From NCBI RefSeq assembly GCF_014851395.1, contig NW_024044681.1:19076873-19140872 (forward strand): a stretch of 64,000 nucleotides of DNA. The letters run 5' to 3'. A model generated the notes under the pieces. It saw nothing but the letters and a program-made list of their open reading frames with translations, was not told the origin of the DNA and did no database searches. Positions 48,144 through 59,327 of this stretch are shown in pieces. Source of the stretch: Micropterus salmoides. Its lineage: Eukaryota; Chordata; Actinopteri; Centrarchiformes; Centrarchidae. The position numbers and the translations under genes were made by a program. The stretch's first letter is position 1, and each line of letters opens with the position of its first letter.

Positions 48144-49296
48144 CTAAGAAAGAAAGAAAGAAAGAAAGAAAACAAAGAAGACAGCTCATTTCTTGAGAGT
48201 TTTTAATCACTTTTCACAGCTTTCTGTAATCCACCTGGCGCTGGGCGGAAGGGGAAGAAGTATTTCATTTAGTTTTTCTTTGTTGATCTAACAACACTTA
48301 CCACGTCATTTAGTCGCGCTAGTAGCACGTCATGCACATTACTAGGGATGCACTAAAACATATTTCTATTTGCTTTTGTACTGAGTGGATTTAATAACAT
48401 TTGGTGAGAAAGAAATGTTGCAGGTATTTCTAGACCACTTTAACATCTGCAGATATGCATCCGTCTGAAGGAAAAATAAACACAAGTAGGAGCAAAGGGT
48501 AACACATACAGCATACAAAGGTTAGCAGGGAATCACGGTTAACAACAAAATCATTTTATAACAAATATACACATGATCAAGTTTGAAAGTACAAATAAAT
48601 AGTCTCAGCTGAACATGCATGAAAGTTCTCTCAAACAAACACGTCGTCCTCTCAGTGAGAAAGTCTGAACAGTGGACTGTATGTGTATGTGTGTGCGCGT
48701 GTTGTAGAGGTTAAGCCCTCCCTAGCCTATCCTTGCTCCCATATAACCTGCCCTGAGCTGCTTTATAAAGATTTATGCAAGGGAGTTAGCCTGAGCTTAC
48801 AGTATCTGCTGTGAGTGTGTGCGCGTGTGTGTGTGTGTGTGTGTGTCTGGCCATGTGGCTGTGCTTCTGTTGCAGTGTGTGTAAATCACATACTAAACTC
48901 TTGTGTATCTCTCTGCCTCATTAACTTTCGGCTAAATGTGACACTGACAACTGTTGTGTGGCTTAACAATCTTGCAAGGTGCGTGTGTCAAAATGAGAAA
49001 AAAAAGCAAGCAGAGTCAAGCACGACGAGAGAAACACACACTAAAAAGGAAAGATGCGCAAGATCACTCCACAGGCTCATAGCAAGGCTCAACACTTGGA
49101 AAACCATGCAGACAAACGTGTCACGGATACAAAGCGCAGGTTCATTCAAAACTTTAGAGAGCATTCCTTCAACAACCAACGCCCCGTAACAAATACAATC
49201 ATAACAGCACAGATTAACACCAGTCAAAATATTGAGACCTGCAGAGTTAACTTAATGCTGGAAAAGTGACATAATATATCCAGGATTATATTTTAC
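48144..49296 (-). other. cpeb4: cpeb4 intron 4 (after the microexon)
   Basis: 1153-bp intron with GTAAAA donor after the microexon. Its acceptor polypyrimidine tract is the (TTTC)n repeat. It contains a TG microsatellite at about 48825-48846. Confidence 0.88.
48146..48172 (-). repeat. (TTTC)n microsatellite forming the exon 5 polypyrimidine tract
   Basis: About 6.5 units of AAAG on the plus strand, reading TTTC on the transcribed minus strand. It ends directly at the AG of cpeb4 exon 5 and so supplies the pyrimidine tract of that acceptor. Confidence 0.9.
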
Positions 49297-49320
49297 CTCG
49301 TCTCCTGCTATAATTCCTGG
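49297..49320 (-). CDS. cpeb4: cpeb4 exon 4 (24-nt neuronal microexon)
   Basis: The exon is only 24 nt, between acceptor ccacatgcAG and donor GTAAAA. Both borders are phase 1, so inclusion adds eight residues, ARNYSRRR, in frame. The mammalian CPEB4 microexon is also 24 nt and encodes ARTYGRRR, so size, phase and the basic RRR end agree. It is followed by GHSS from exon 5. Mammalian studies describe it as neuron-enriched and mis-spliced in autism brains. A UGC triplet sits directly before the acceptor AG, as is common for exons promoted by SRRM4 (nSR100). Confidence 0.93.
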
Positions 49321-50943
49321 CTGCATGTGGAATAAGGACAAATCAAAGAGGTGGGTGATACAGATGCATAATACAATGTACCAATAAAAGTGTCAGGTGG
49401 TTCATGACAGTAATGTTCCATTGTCATGCACTTGTTTGTTCAGCCTGTGGAACTGTCAGCATTCTACTTATCAATATTAGACTATAAAGTTAAAGCTGAA
49501 TAAAGGAAATTCTACATTTGAAAGGTCTGTGTACACTGGCTAAACAATTGCACAACCTATCCAGTTCAGTTAGCTTGGACTGAAAAACATTACTGCATAT
49601 TATATATGCATGAAGAGCGAAGGTAGAGGCCCTGCCTTATAATTAGACAAGAGAAGAGTCATACAGAAGCGAAAGGAAAGGGAAAGAAATTGTCCAAGGA
49701 CTGAACCTTGAGGCAGATCAGAGGTAATCAGGGATAGTGATAAGTGAACAATGAACCAAGATGAGTCCACACAGCATCAAATGCTCCATCAAGGTCAAGC
49801 AGCACTCACATCTGCATTAGATTTGAACAAGATCAAATCACAACCCTGATACCAACAGCAGATTCATTACAGTCTCACTGGCAAGAACACAAGACTGAAA
49901 TTTATCAAGTGTGTCTCTATAATCCAAACTTTCTCTGTGGCAGTGGTTTTGTTAGATAGTTTGTTTGTTCCTGTTGCTGATATCAGTCCAGAGGAAGCAC
50001 TGTATGGCTAACAACAATGGGGAGGAGCGAAACTTTCTTCCACCACAAACCAAATACAACTGGCAGAAGTGACAACAGGGCAGTGACAGTATGTTTTTTT
50101 TGGATATGGTCAGCCATTTCACAATACGTGTTTTTCTCTCTTACAGTCAGCTTTAGACCTTTAAACTAAACGCATCGACGACAGGGAGTGGCTACTGTTG
50201 CAACCTCCATTGTTTCTGGTCTAAACACAATAAATAGCAGCCCTGCGGTCAAAGGAGGCAGCAGAGACACCAAGGGGAGAGGAGGGGGAGTGGGGAGAGA
50301 GAGGTGCGCAGCTATCTCTCTCTGTTGGCGATGTTGATAACTGTTTAACTTTTCCACAGTAGCCATGTGACCATGGCAACCACAGGAGGTACATCGATGG
50401 AAACAATGTTTTTAACCACCATAGCATGTCCTGAAACCAGAGAGCATTCAACTTAAGAGCACAAATAAAATCAACGACAACTGGATGCTGCTTTACAGAG
50501 CGATACTTCACATTTGAAATCATTCTGTTGAAAAGATATGAATATATCCCAAGGGCACATGGGCTGATGGTAGGATGTGAATCATGACCAGTCATTTGCA
50601 TTTTGTGAACGTAAAATAACCCCTTCACAGTTCATCGTGGCACAGTCTGTACACAAGAACATGCTCTTTTTAGTCATTCCACCTAACGCGCTCACCGGGA
50701 AATGAATTCACACGTGGATGCAGGAGAGACTGAAGCATTGGGCCACCTAAAACTACAAGAACATATGCGGGATGAAGATGAAGTGTTCAGACGACACACA
50801 AGCAATAATCCTCAACTCCCTCAGTGGACTTTCCAACCCAGATGCACTTTAACTCTGGGGGGGGGGGGGGTCAACAAGAGCTAGAAAGAGAGAGGGAGAA
50901 AAACAGGAAAGCAGATTGAAAGAGAGCAGAGAGTGCTACAAAA

Positions 50944-50945
<2 letters not shown>

Positions 50946-50988
<43 letters not shown>

Positions 50989-51009
50989 TGAGTGAGTGAG
51001 TGAGTGAGT
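50946..51009 (+). repeat. Compound (GT)n(AGTG)n microsatellite
   Basis: Continuous GT units run to about 50986 and then pass directly into AGTG tetranucleotide units to about 51009. It lies within cpeb4 intron 3. Confidence 0.95.
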
Positions 51010-51666
51010 AATAGATTGGATGAGATGGAGAAACAAGCTGATAAAGCTGTGCAGGGTGAGAGAAAATGAGAGTCAGCGAGAGACAGATCAAGAGAATGAG
51101 GAACACAATCTGTGTATGCTTATGACACAAAAAGAGAAAGAGAGCGAGGGAAAGACAGAGCTGGTGTGCAACCTATGAATCCTGCCTATCTGCTGGCACC
51201 ATCTGTCTCAGGGCTTGACAAGGCTCCTGACCATGTGATCTTGCCATGTGACCCAGCGATCTTGTGAAGAAACTACTGGCCTCTCCTGGCCCAAGACCAG
51301 GAGGCAAAAGCTACAACAACACAATTACACAAGATAAAGGGAATGAAGGTGCGCAAGGACAAGGGAGAGGTAGCTCAATATGAAACTGCTGTTGCACAAA
51401 CTTTAGCACGTAAAAGGGATTTGGCCGGATTTTATTCAACCGTCATAGCATTTTTTTATTTAGTTAAGAGTAAAAAAAAAAAGTTAAACTACAAAAAAAA
51501 AAAAAAGAGTCTCACATTTTCATCAAAGACCCTGAAATCAGGGGTGTCATGGCAGGCTTTCTGATAGATACAACACATAGACAGATATACTACTACATAA
51601 ATATACATAGTCTACATACTACACTATATACTATACTCCTACATAAACATAATACGATACAAACAG

Positions 51667-52975
51667 TAGGGCTGGGTATCGAGTTCAATACTTTTTAGGA
51701 ACCGACCGAATTGCCTCAATACCACCGAGTATCAAAAAATGCCTTGTCTTTCGGTACCAAAGTTCGATACCTAAAGGTTCTTGTTAACGCCAATGAGCCA
51801 ATAAGCATGCAGCATTCTTGATGTGCCCACATCTAAAAGTGATTGTAATTGGCTGTGGTGATGTAAACACTAGTTCACGCCGGTTACGCCGGTTACGCAC
51901 AGAGACGTGGCTCGTGGATGTAAAAGACGTGGAGAAAATCAAGTGTGGCTTGATGCAACAGCGCGCGATGCAATATTTGCGACGCAAGATAATTGCTGCC
52001 AAGAGCAGCGACACGTCAAACCAGGTGAAGCCCTTGACTATGCATGGAATAAACTTAAGAGCAGAAAGTTGCTCCGTCTTTGCTGCAAGAAGACAGAGCA
52101 GTCATCGTCTCAGCACTCTATTGCCACCGAGCTTGCTTCAACATGACCACCATACAAGCAGTGTTGAGCAGTACTTACTAGTTACTAGTTTAACTACATT
52201 TCTCAGTAGATTGATGGTAGTGTCACTGTTTTCTGCATCAAATCAAAGCTCTTTTATTGACCGAGTAGCGCGGTAGCTTCCACACACGCTACGTTTTCCC
52301 AAGTATTTCTGAAGGATCAGTAAGTGACGCCACCGCTACACACGGACCTGTATGTGCAGCCGGCTAAAGCGCTTCCGTGTGATAGTGATGTGATCACGTA
52401 CCAATCCTTGGACTGATGTGTGCAACTTTGCTGCAGGGGATTAAAGACACGCGCGGCTGAGTTTGCTTTATATTGTGATAGTTGTTGCCTGGCCACCTCT
52501 TCCTCTAGTGAGGAGGAAACTTGGATATGTAGTGGCAGAAACTTGTTTCTATGAGATGAGATGAGAGATTTCTCTCTCTTTCTCTCAGGCCTATTGCCAT
52601 AAATGTTTAGGTTGCAATGTTGCCAGAGCACAAATTCACATATAAACAATAAAAAAAAATATAATGAATAAACAATGAAATTACATTATAAAGACTAAAG
52701 AAAGACGAATAAAAACAACAAAAACACAATATAGGCCTATGTTACATTGAAAATATGTCTTGGTTTTGAAAAGCAGTAGCATTTTTCAAAGGAACAATTA
52801 TTAAAATAAACTATTAATGATAATAATGTGATAATTAAGTTACTTTATACAAACAACAATGGTTCTCCATTTGTTGCGAATAAAATTGGTATCGAAAAAA
52901 GTATCGTTCAGGAACCGGTATCAAAGTCGAGATATCATATCGATATCGAAAATCTTTGAACAATACCCAGCTCTA
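51667..52975. mobile_element. hAT-like non-autonomous DNA transposon
   Basis: The left end reads TAGGGCTGGGTAT and the inverted right end reads TAGAGCTGGGTAT (12 of 13 match). The inner TIR segments are also related (GGAACCG near the left end, CGGTTCCTGAACG inverted on the right). The flanks ACAAACAG (51659-51666) and ACAGACAG (52976-52983) are an 8-bp target duplication with one mismatch, as in hAT elements. At 1309 bp it is too short for an intact transposase. Inside, near 51965-52085, a short relic (for example AAKSSDTSN and HGINLRAE in one frame) looks like a decayed BED zinc finger of hAT origin; that reading is inference. Confidence 0.75.
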
Positions 52976-53079
52976 ACAGACAGAGAGAAACAGACAGATA
53001 CATTATTTATCTCTGGTGAAAATGTGCATGTCGCAGCAGTAAATGAATGAACAAACCACACAGTACAAAGAATAACACA

Positions 53080-53225
53080 AAAACAAATGTCAAGTACTAA
53101 CATAGCACATAACCGCAACATCCCTGGTTTGAATCCAGCAGGAGGATTTTTGTTGCAGGTCACCCCACATCTATTTCTTGTCTGTTTCTCTATCTCTACT
53201 ATATGTATCAAACAAAAGCAAAACA
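53080..53225 (+). mobile_element. tRNA-derived SINE fragment
   Basis: Contains a B-box-like GGTTTGAATCC segment followed by TTGTTGCAGGTCACCCC and a pyrimidine-rich tail ending in AAAGCAAAAC. This matches the layout of common teleost tRNA-SINEs as I remember them. The 5' part with the A box is not clear, so this is probably a truncated copy. Confidence 0.5.
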
Positions 53226-54032
53226 CCTAAAGAATGAAACCTAAACAACCTCAAATCGACTCCACAAACATAAAACCCTATACTCAGAAAGACAGTCAAC
53301 AACAGTGTTTTGGTATTAGCCACACATACACACAGCTTGTCTCATCAAGGCCATTTCTGTCTCATACGATTCTTCAATCCATCCATTTTTTTCCTGGTGT
53401 CAAAACCCACTACGTCCTCTCTCTGTCCATTCATCCTCTTTCTCTCCCCTCTTCATCCATCTGTTTATTTTAGGGACTAGGCGAGAGGTCATCAAGAGAA
53501 ATGCTTGTTGGTTAAAACTCCAGTTAAGGAGGGCAGGTGTAGAAATTTTATTTCATGTTTACACAGCAGTGTGGCAATGAGGAGAGACACAAAATGTTTT
53601 GGTTGGATTCAATCCCGGGCGAGCAAGAGCACACGAGGCTTCAAAGTCACTCGACACAAACACTCAAGGTTAATCTCACACTAACCAACTATCTCCACCA
53701 GCAGAACTCAAGTTTTTCTTTGTTAAATCTTTATGCAAGTGACACTAAAATTGGATGAATCATACTTTTTGTTTAGCCTGCCAGGTGGGTGCATATTTTC
53801 CTCTTAATGAGCGATTTTAATTTAGATCCAAGGACAACAACATTTAAAAAGTGAGGTCCTCATAAAATGAATAACAGCTTGGCATTTAATCAAAATTTTT
53901 TTAAAGAATATATTTAGATTCAATTTGATAAAATAAGTTTCAATTAAATATTGCACACAAACTCCTTATGATTTTATTCTGTATTTTTTACGTTAGTGGG
54001 CCCTTAAAAACCGGTGTAGGTCCTTTACATAC

Positions 54033-54083
54033 CATTGAGGGGCAGAGGGTTGTCCCCTCCTGGATGGGGGAATCCCAGGCGAC
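54033..54083 (-). CDS. cpeb4: cpeb4 exon 3 (51-nt alternative cassette exon)
   Basis: The exon is 51 nt, bounded by tgtgcAG and GTATGT. Both borders are phase 1, so inclusion adds exactly 17 residues, GRLGFPHPGGDNPLPLN, and skipping keeps the frame. Vertebrate CPEB4 has a 17-residue cassette here that begins GRL and ends LIN, and the length, phase and ends fit. The middle differs from the mammalian version, as expected for a disordered segment. Alternative use is known for the family; it is inferred here, not seen. Confidence 0.9.
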
Positions 54084-56029
54084 CTGCACAGGGAGACACA
54101 GAACAGAGATATTTAACACGGTGAGAAAGAGTTTTAAATCATGAAAAGAAATCCAGAAGTTAACCTCTGTGTCAGTCTGTCCACAAATGGATTAAGGCTG
54201 AATATATCAGGCTGATGTTTTATGCTATGATGGATTATTTTAAACAAATATCTCTGTTTCAGTAGGAATGAAGAAAAGGAAACTACTACAGGAATTTCTC
54301 CAGAAAATGGATGAAGTGATCATTGTTTAAAGGGTAACTATTTCAACCTGGACCTTATTTTCTCATGTTTTTGTGTCTATGTGACGAATTTGGACATTTT
54401 TTAAATTTGGTCAAGCGAGCCTGCTGCAGTTGGCAGTAGCGAAACAGGGCTAATCCTTGCGGGCCATTACGCCCTGCCAAATTACATCCACTAAAGTACT
54501 TGTTTTTGCCACTGACAGGCTCAGATTATTATTATTATTATTAAGTGTCAGACAATATTATGGAAAAGGATCCCTACAGAGATGGTCCTTTTTTTAAAAG
54601 AGTAAGATAATTTTTGTTTATTCAGAAACAGTGGCTATATCTCTCATCAAAGCCACCAGACTCCCTTGACAAACACAGTAATTTTACCTCTCTGGTCTAC
54701 CGCTGCCTTGATCGGTTAGTTTGTGTTATTGTCTGACTTTGGTGTTTTTAACCCTTTAAAACCCCAAAGTCATACAATAACACAAACAAACTGTCACAGC
54801 CCCACTCTGTGTCCTGAGAAGTAAAATTACAAGTCAAAAATTACCAAAGTTACCCTTTAATCTTCATTTTAAAGCCCATTTTGAGTTTTAACAGAAACTT
54901 GTCTGGTGGAGAACACAGAAATGAAATTAAGGCTAAACAATTTGAGAGAAAGATAGCTCTACAATCAGTTAAGCAGTTCGTAATGTGACAAAAGTTTTTT
55001 TTTATTAACAATTCTGAATACAATGTAGGACATATTTTTAAAAAAGGCAAGGTTTTGATTTGAAAATTGATCTGATTTGTACAGAACAACATATAAAAAC
55101 ACTAGCTGCTTCAGACAGTTCATTAAGAGTGTCCATACAGAACAGGCTGAGGCTATAACAGACATGAGCACAGTGAGTGTTGCTTCCACATCAATCTCAT
55201 TACAGACTACATCTGTGGGACACCAACCATCTCTCTCCCTCTCATTGACCTCCATTTCCCTATGTGTGCCTCTCTCTCTCGCTCTGAGGCTCATATAATC
55301 ATATTTTACATTGAGCCAGGCCTGTCCTGCGTGTGCAAACACACACACACACACACACACACATTATGATGCCAAACAAGCTTCAAAGTTATGCAAGGCC
55401 CGCTTGCTGCAGAGGGATAATGAGATGAAAGAGCTGAAATAGTACAACCATTGTTGTAAGAGTACGGTGATTGGTGCATTCCGATGCCTCGGTCACACAG
55501 AAATCTGCTCGCCCCTCCCCCACACCTCGCCTATCGAGCCCCCCACAGTACTCTGTGGATGTGGTGCAGGACTCACCAAAACCAGAACGGACCACCCATG
55601 GCTTTGGGAGCTACTATACTATAGATTTATACATTTAAGCACATTCATCACAGTCTGCATCAAAACACACTGTCAGTAAAAAACAGGTGCCAGCCCAAAC
55701 CAGATTACACAGAAGCTCAATTCCTCTAGACTGCCCTTCAGAAATCAACAGTTTATCTGCCTCTGTAATTTAGCTTAGTAATATACAGTATGTGCTGATA
55801 GGTGCACCACCCACAGTCCATCTGAGCACAACCCGTCATATTGGATTTTAAGAGCCTTTATCGTCTCCGAGGAACAAGTGTGCAGGCACGTCAGCACACC
55901 ACATCCCTGTGTGTCTGCAGGGATGTGCGTGCCCGTTATGTGAACCTTATTTGCATTCTGCTGGCTGCGTGCATGGACAGCACAGTAACAGTTAGACCAC
56001 ATACATGCACAAGCATACACAAGGCAGTG

Positions 56030-56100
<71 letters not shown>

Positions 56101-59100
56101 CGGTGGCTGAACAGAGGGATCCTTTCTGTCAGTCAGGACAATGCTGGAAGCGATTCAAAGCCACTTCTACTGTAGACATTTTGCCTCGCCCGTTCCCCGG
56201 CTTCATCACTCTCACTTTGCTCAATATGTTCTGCTGGAGTGCGGAATTTGCGCTTTGCTTGCGCGTACCAAAATGTGCTTGTGTGCACACACCGTCTGTG
56301 CACATTATGTTTGTGTGTGCACGCATGTACAGTGTGTGTGTGACAGAGAGGAGGAGAGTGCAAGAGACAGTCAGCCCGGAGAGGAGTTAGCGCTCAAAGA
56401 AAATGTGCTGTAATTATGTTTCTTTTTATTTTGCCGTGAGCGAAAAAGGAAAGGATTCGCTTAAGTCACTGCTACACTTGGCACAGTGACTATAATTATG
56501 AAAACGAGCAATAAATTGAATAATATTTTGTAGCAGGACAAGGGCCACAAGACAACAAAAGATAAGGAATATGGGATGGGATGTAGTGTGATGCTTCATG
56601 TGAAGGCAGAAGGAATGAAGAGGATGGCTGAAGAAAGGAGTGGGTGGAAGAATAAACATAAAACAGCATAGCATAGAATGACCTGAAAAGATGAAAGATG
56701 AATTTACTGCATCATGTGTAAGCACTGCCAGACAGGTCTATCTTGCCTCAACAAAGATATACAGAGCTGTAACACAAATGGAGGATTCACTTTCAACTAT
56801 TATAGGAAGTTTGGGTCAACAACACTTCTGCTAAACTATATGTAATGTCATCATAATTTCAAAACCCTATATTGTTTGATTTCTAAAGAAGCAGAAGCTT
56901 GTGGTTTTCAATTTAGGAGAAAGCTTTGTTTTGTCTTCTGGTGCCAAGCTCTTGGATCTAACAGTTGCAGGAATCCGTGCCAGCATGGCTGGAGCTAAGA
57001 CACCAAAACGTGGCTAATGAGGTAACCTTCCAGTCTTCCTCTCTTAATATTGAGGGAAGATTTACTTTGGTTTGACAGCAGAACATTACATCACAGCTGG
57101 ATGTGGCTGAGCCCAGTGGGTGTGAGTCTGAAATAAATACGAGGTGATAGTGAAGTGTCTGGCGCTCAGAGTTTTCCCTCTTTTTGTTATTTTGGTAGTG
57201 AAACTGGTACGTATGTGCGTTTTACACGACTGGTCCATCTTTGTAGAGCCCACAGCAATATTTACATTCAATATGATTAAACTGGGGACATGTGCTACAT
57301 TTGATTTTCTTTTTTTGCACAGTGACGTTTAAAGCATTTACATGAGATGTACTGCACATGCAGACCAGGAAAGGAAAAAAAAACATCTCGTCACAGCCAG
57401 TTTGGCATCTTTTGTACTGAGGTTTAAGCTCAGACAGAAATCCAAGTAAATTGATTCCTGGTACTCAGCCCATTACACTGCAATGACCTAAAAAAAAAAG
57501 AAAAAGGAAAAAAAGATGTGTTGTGCAGTAGTCATTATATTAAGCCTTCCGGTGAGATAAAATACTAAGAAATGTGGCTGACAGCTTAAACTCTAGTCTA
57601 TAACCCATCAAGCCCCAGTTTTTCCGTTTCTTTTCAAACAATGATCATTACCAGAACTACTCCTACAAGCTCCCTCTTGACCAACAGCTAATATTGGCCA
57701 ACGTCCTTTTGGTTAGCTAAGCCCTTTGTATCTTTTAATTACTGTCAGTTACACCCTCTGAACCAATACATAACTGGCTTCCTGCTGTATTCAATAACCC
57801 ATTTCTAGGTTACCAATGACCAGTGCTGCCAAACACCAGTCAGCCAATAACAGACATTGGCTAGTCTCTATCAATCAATGAGTCCAATGTAAGTGTCAGC
57901 TCCTACTTTGTAACGTATAGCCTATAGACTCATTTGTCAGTTCTACAACTAGTTAGGTGTACCTATTGTTATTATTTTGTCCAACCCATTTATACAAATG
58001 ATGGTAGGCTGAATCACAGAAACACCCATCAGTGTAACGACAACAGACAAACTTCACCCAACAAAGTGATCGGACAGTGGAATCAACACCTCTAAAACAC
58101 TTTCAGCAAAAGCTAAACATTATAACCTTCATTAACCTTGGATTTATTGCAGGAATGCTGTATTAGACTAGAATATTAGACTGCATTAGCTAGGTGTACG
58201 TAATAAACTGGCAGCTGAGAGTATACGTGTGTAAAAATGCACAAGGGTAATCATCAAATCCACATTCAGTAGAGGGTTTCAAAGATCAGAGGAATACAGA
58301 AGTACCTCTTGAAAGCTGCACATATAGCCTACATCACTTTATAAGCTCTCTTCGCTAACAAGCCAAATGCTTCCTATTTACACGTTTTCACGCCACATGC
58401 CAGACTTTTTTGGACAGAAACAACCATGCATCGTCATCGTGTTCAGATTTAGTCGGAAATTGTTATCATCCTTCAAAATGGAAAGCCCTGCAGCTGTGAT
58501 CATTAGAAACTAATGACGGCCCAACTACTTCAGTTTAGATCAGTGGGAAGTCCTTCCATCTCTCCCACACAAATCCCCTCTTAAATACAAAGCCTAAGCT
58601 TCCATCAGCCCCGTATTCTCTCTGCGTCGCCTTCTCAAAATGCATGGGAAAGAGGTCATCCTCGGGCACACAACTTACAAAATCTTTTTTTTTTTTATAT
58701 TTAAAGTGGGAAGACGTGAGAAGGAAGAGGAAGACAGAGTGACGAGCTGACTGCTACACAGGCTAACTTTTCTTATTACTGTTCATCATAACACAGAAAA
58801 CAAGACACACTGTCTAGTTGTCTGACCTGAGGAGGAAGTGAAACTTCTCTGCTAAGAACCGAGGTGTTAAACTGTGATCAAGTGTGTGGAACGGTTTATC
58901 AACTCTAACTTCTAAAATGTAACGCTCCTACGGGATGCTTAGCCAATAAGATACAATCGTAACACACACATATGTCTATCGCATACTGATGTGAATTGCA
59001 CCCTAGCCATGTACTAGCCCAACAATAAGGGCACTCATAATATTAATAATAATGTAATAATTATGTAGGGAAAGATGTCTTATCTTTAAGTGTGCAAGAG

Positions 59101-59236
59101 GTGACTTAATACTGTCTGTGCATCACCGGTGGGTTAAAAATACACAGAGTATCTATGCCGTCAACAGAGTGTAAAATGAAAATGCTAGCCTTCTGCTTAG
59201 TGTTTAATGTTCTTGAATGACAGCTAAGATTGTCAC
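54084..59236 (-). other. cpeb4: cpeb4 intron 2
   Basis: 5.2-kb intron between exon 2 and the 51-nt cassette. It contains an (AC)n tract at about 55339-55363, a long (TG)n tract at 56031-56098 and otherwise AT-rich sequence. I recognised no exon or defined transposon in it. Confidence 0.85.
56031..56098 (+). repeat. (TG)34 microsatellite
   Basis: Uninterrupted TG dinucleotide run of 68 bp in cpeb4 intron 2. Confidence 0.97.
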
Positions 59237-59327
59237 CTTTCAGGGTGTCCTGCTCAGCCCTCATGATGTCGATCAGGGAGCTCTCCAGCGTGTTCATGTT
59301 GAAGCTGTCAAAGGACCTGGTGCGTTC
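59237..59327 (-). CDS. cpeb4: cpeb4 exon 2 (coding, internal)
   Basis: The exon is 91 nt and starts in phase 0 after the acceptor ctctttAG. It ends with one base of the next codon at AAAG|GTGACA. It encodes ERTRSFDSFN followed by MNTLESSLIDIMRAEQDTLK and the first base of a glycine codon. The LESSLIDIMRAE core is a recognised signature of vertebrate CPEB4, just upstream of the alternatively spliced region. The internal methionine is not a translation start, because the open frame runs through the acceptor. The preceding exon is outside the window. Confidence 0.93.

Larger units (their letters stand above)
49321..54032 (-). other. cpeb4: cpeb4 intron 3 (before the microexon)
   Basis: 4.7-kb intron between the 51-nt cassette and the 24-nt microexon. 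It contains the compound GT/AGTG microsatellite (50946-51009), the hAT-like element (51667-52975) and a SINE-like fragment (about 53080-53225). The remainder has no recognisable element. Confidence 0.85.

Noticed and set aside
49321..59236. HDV-like self-cleaving ribozyme as in the CPEB3 intron
   Set aside because: That ribozyme is known only from mammalian CPEB3; I saw no convincing nested double pseudoknot here, though a structure search was not possible.
59106..59297. ATG-initiated 63-aa frame within cpeb4 exon 2
   Set aside because: The methionine is internal; the frame continues upstream to the acceptor and the part after residue 20 is intron past the GTGACA donor.
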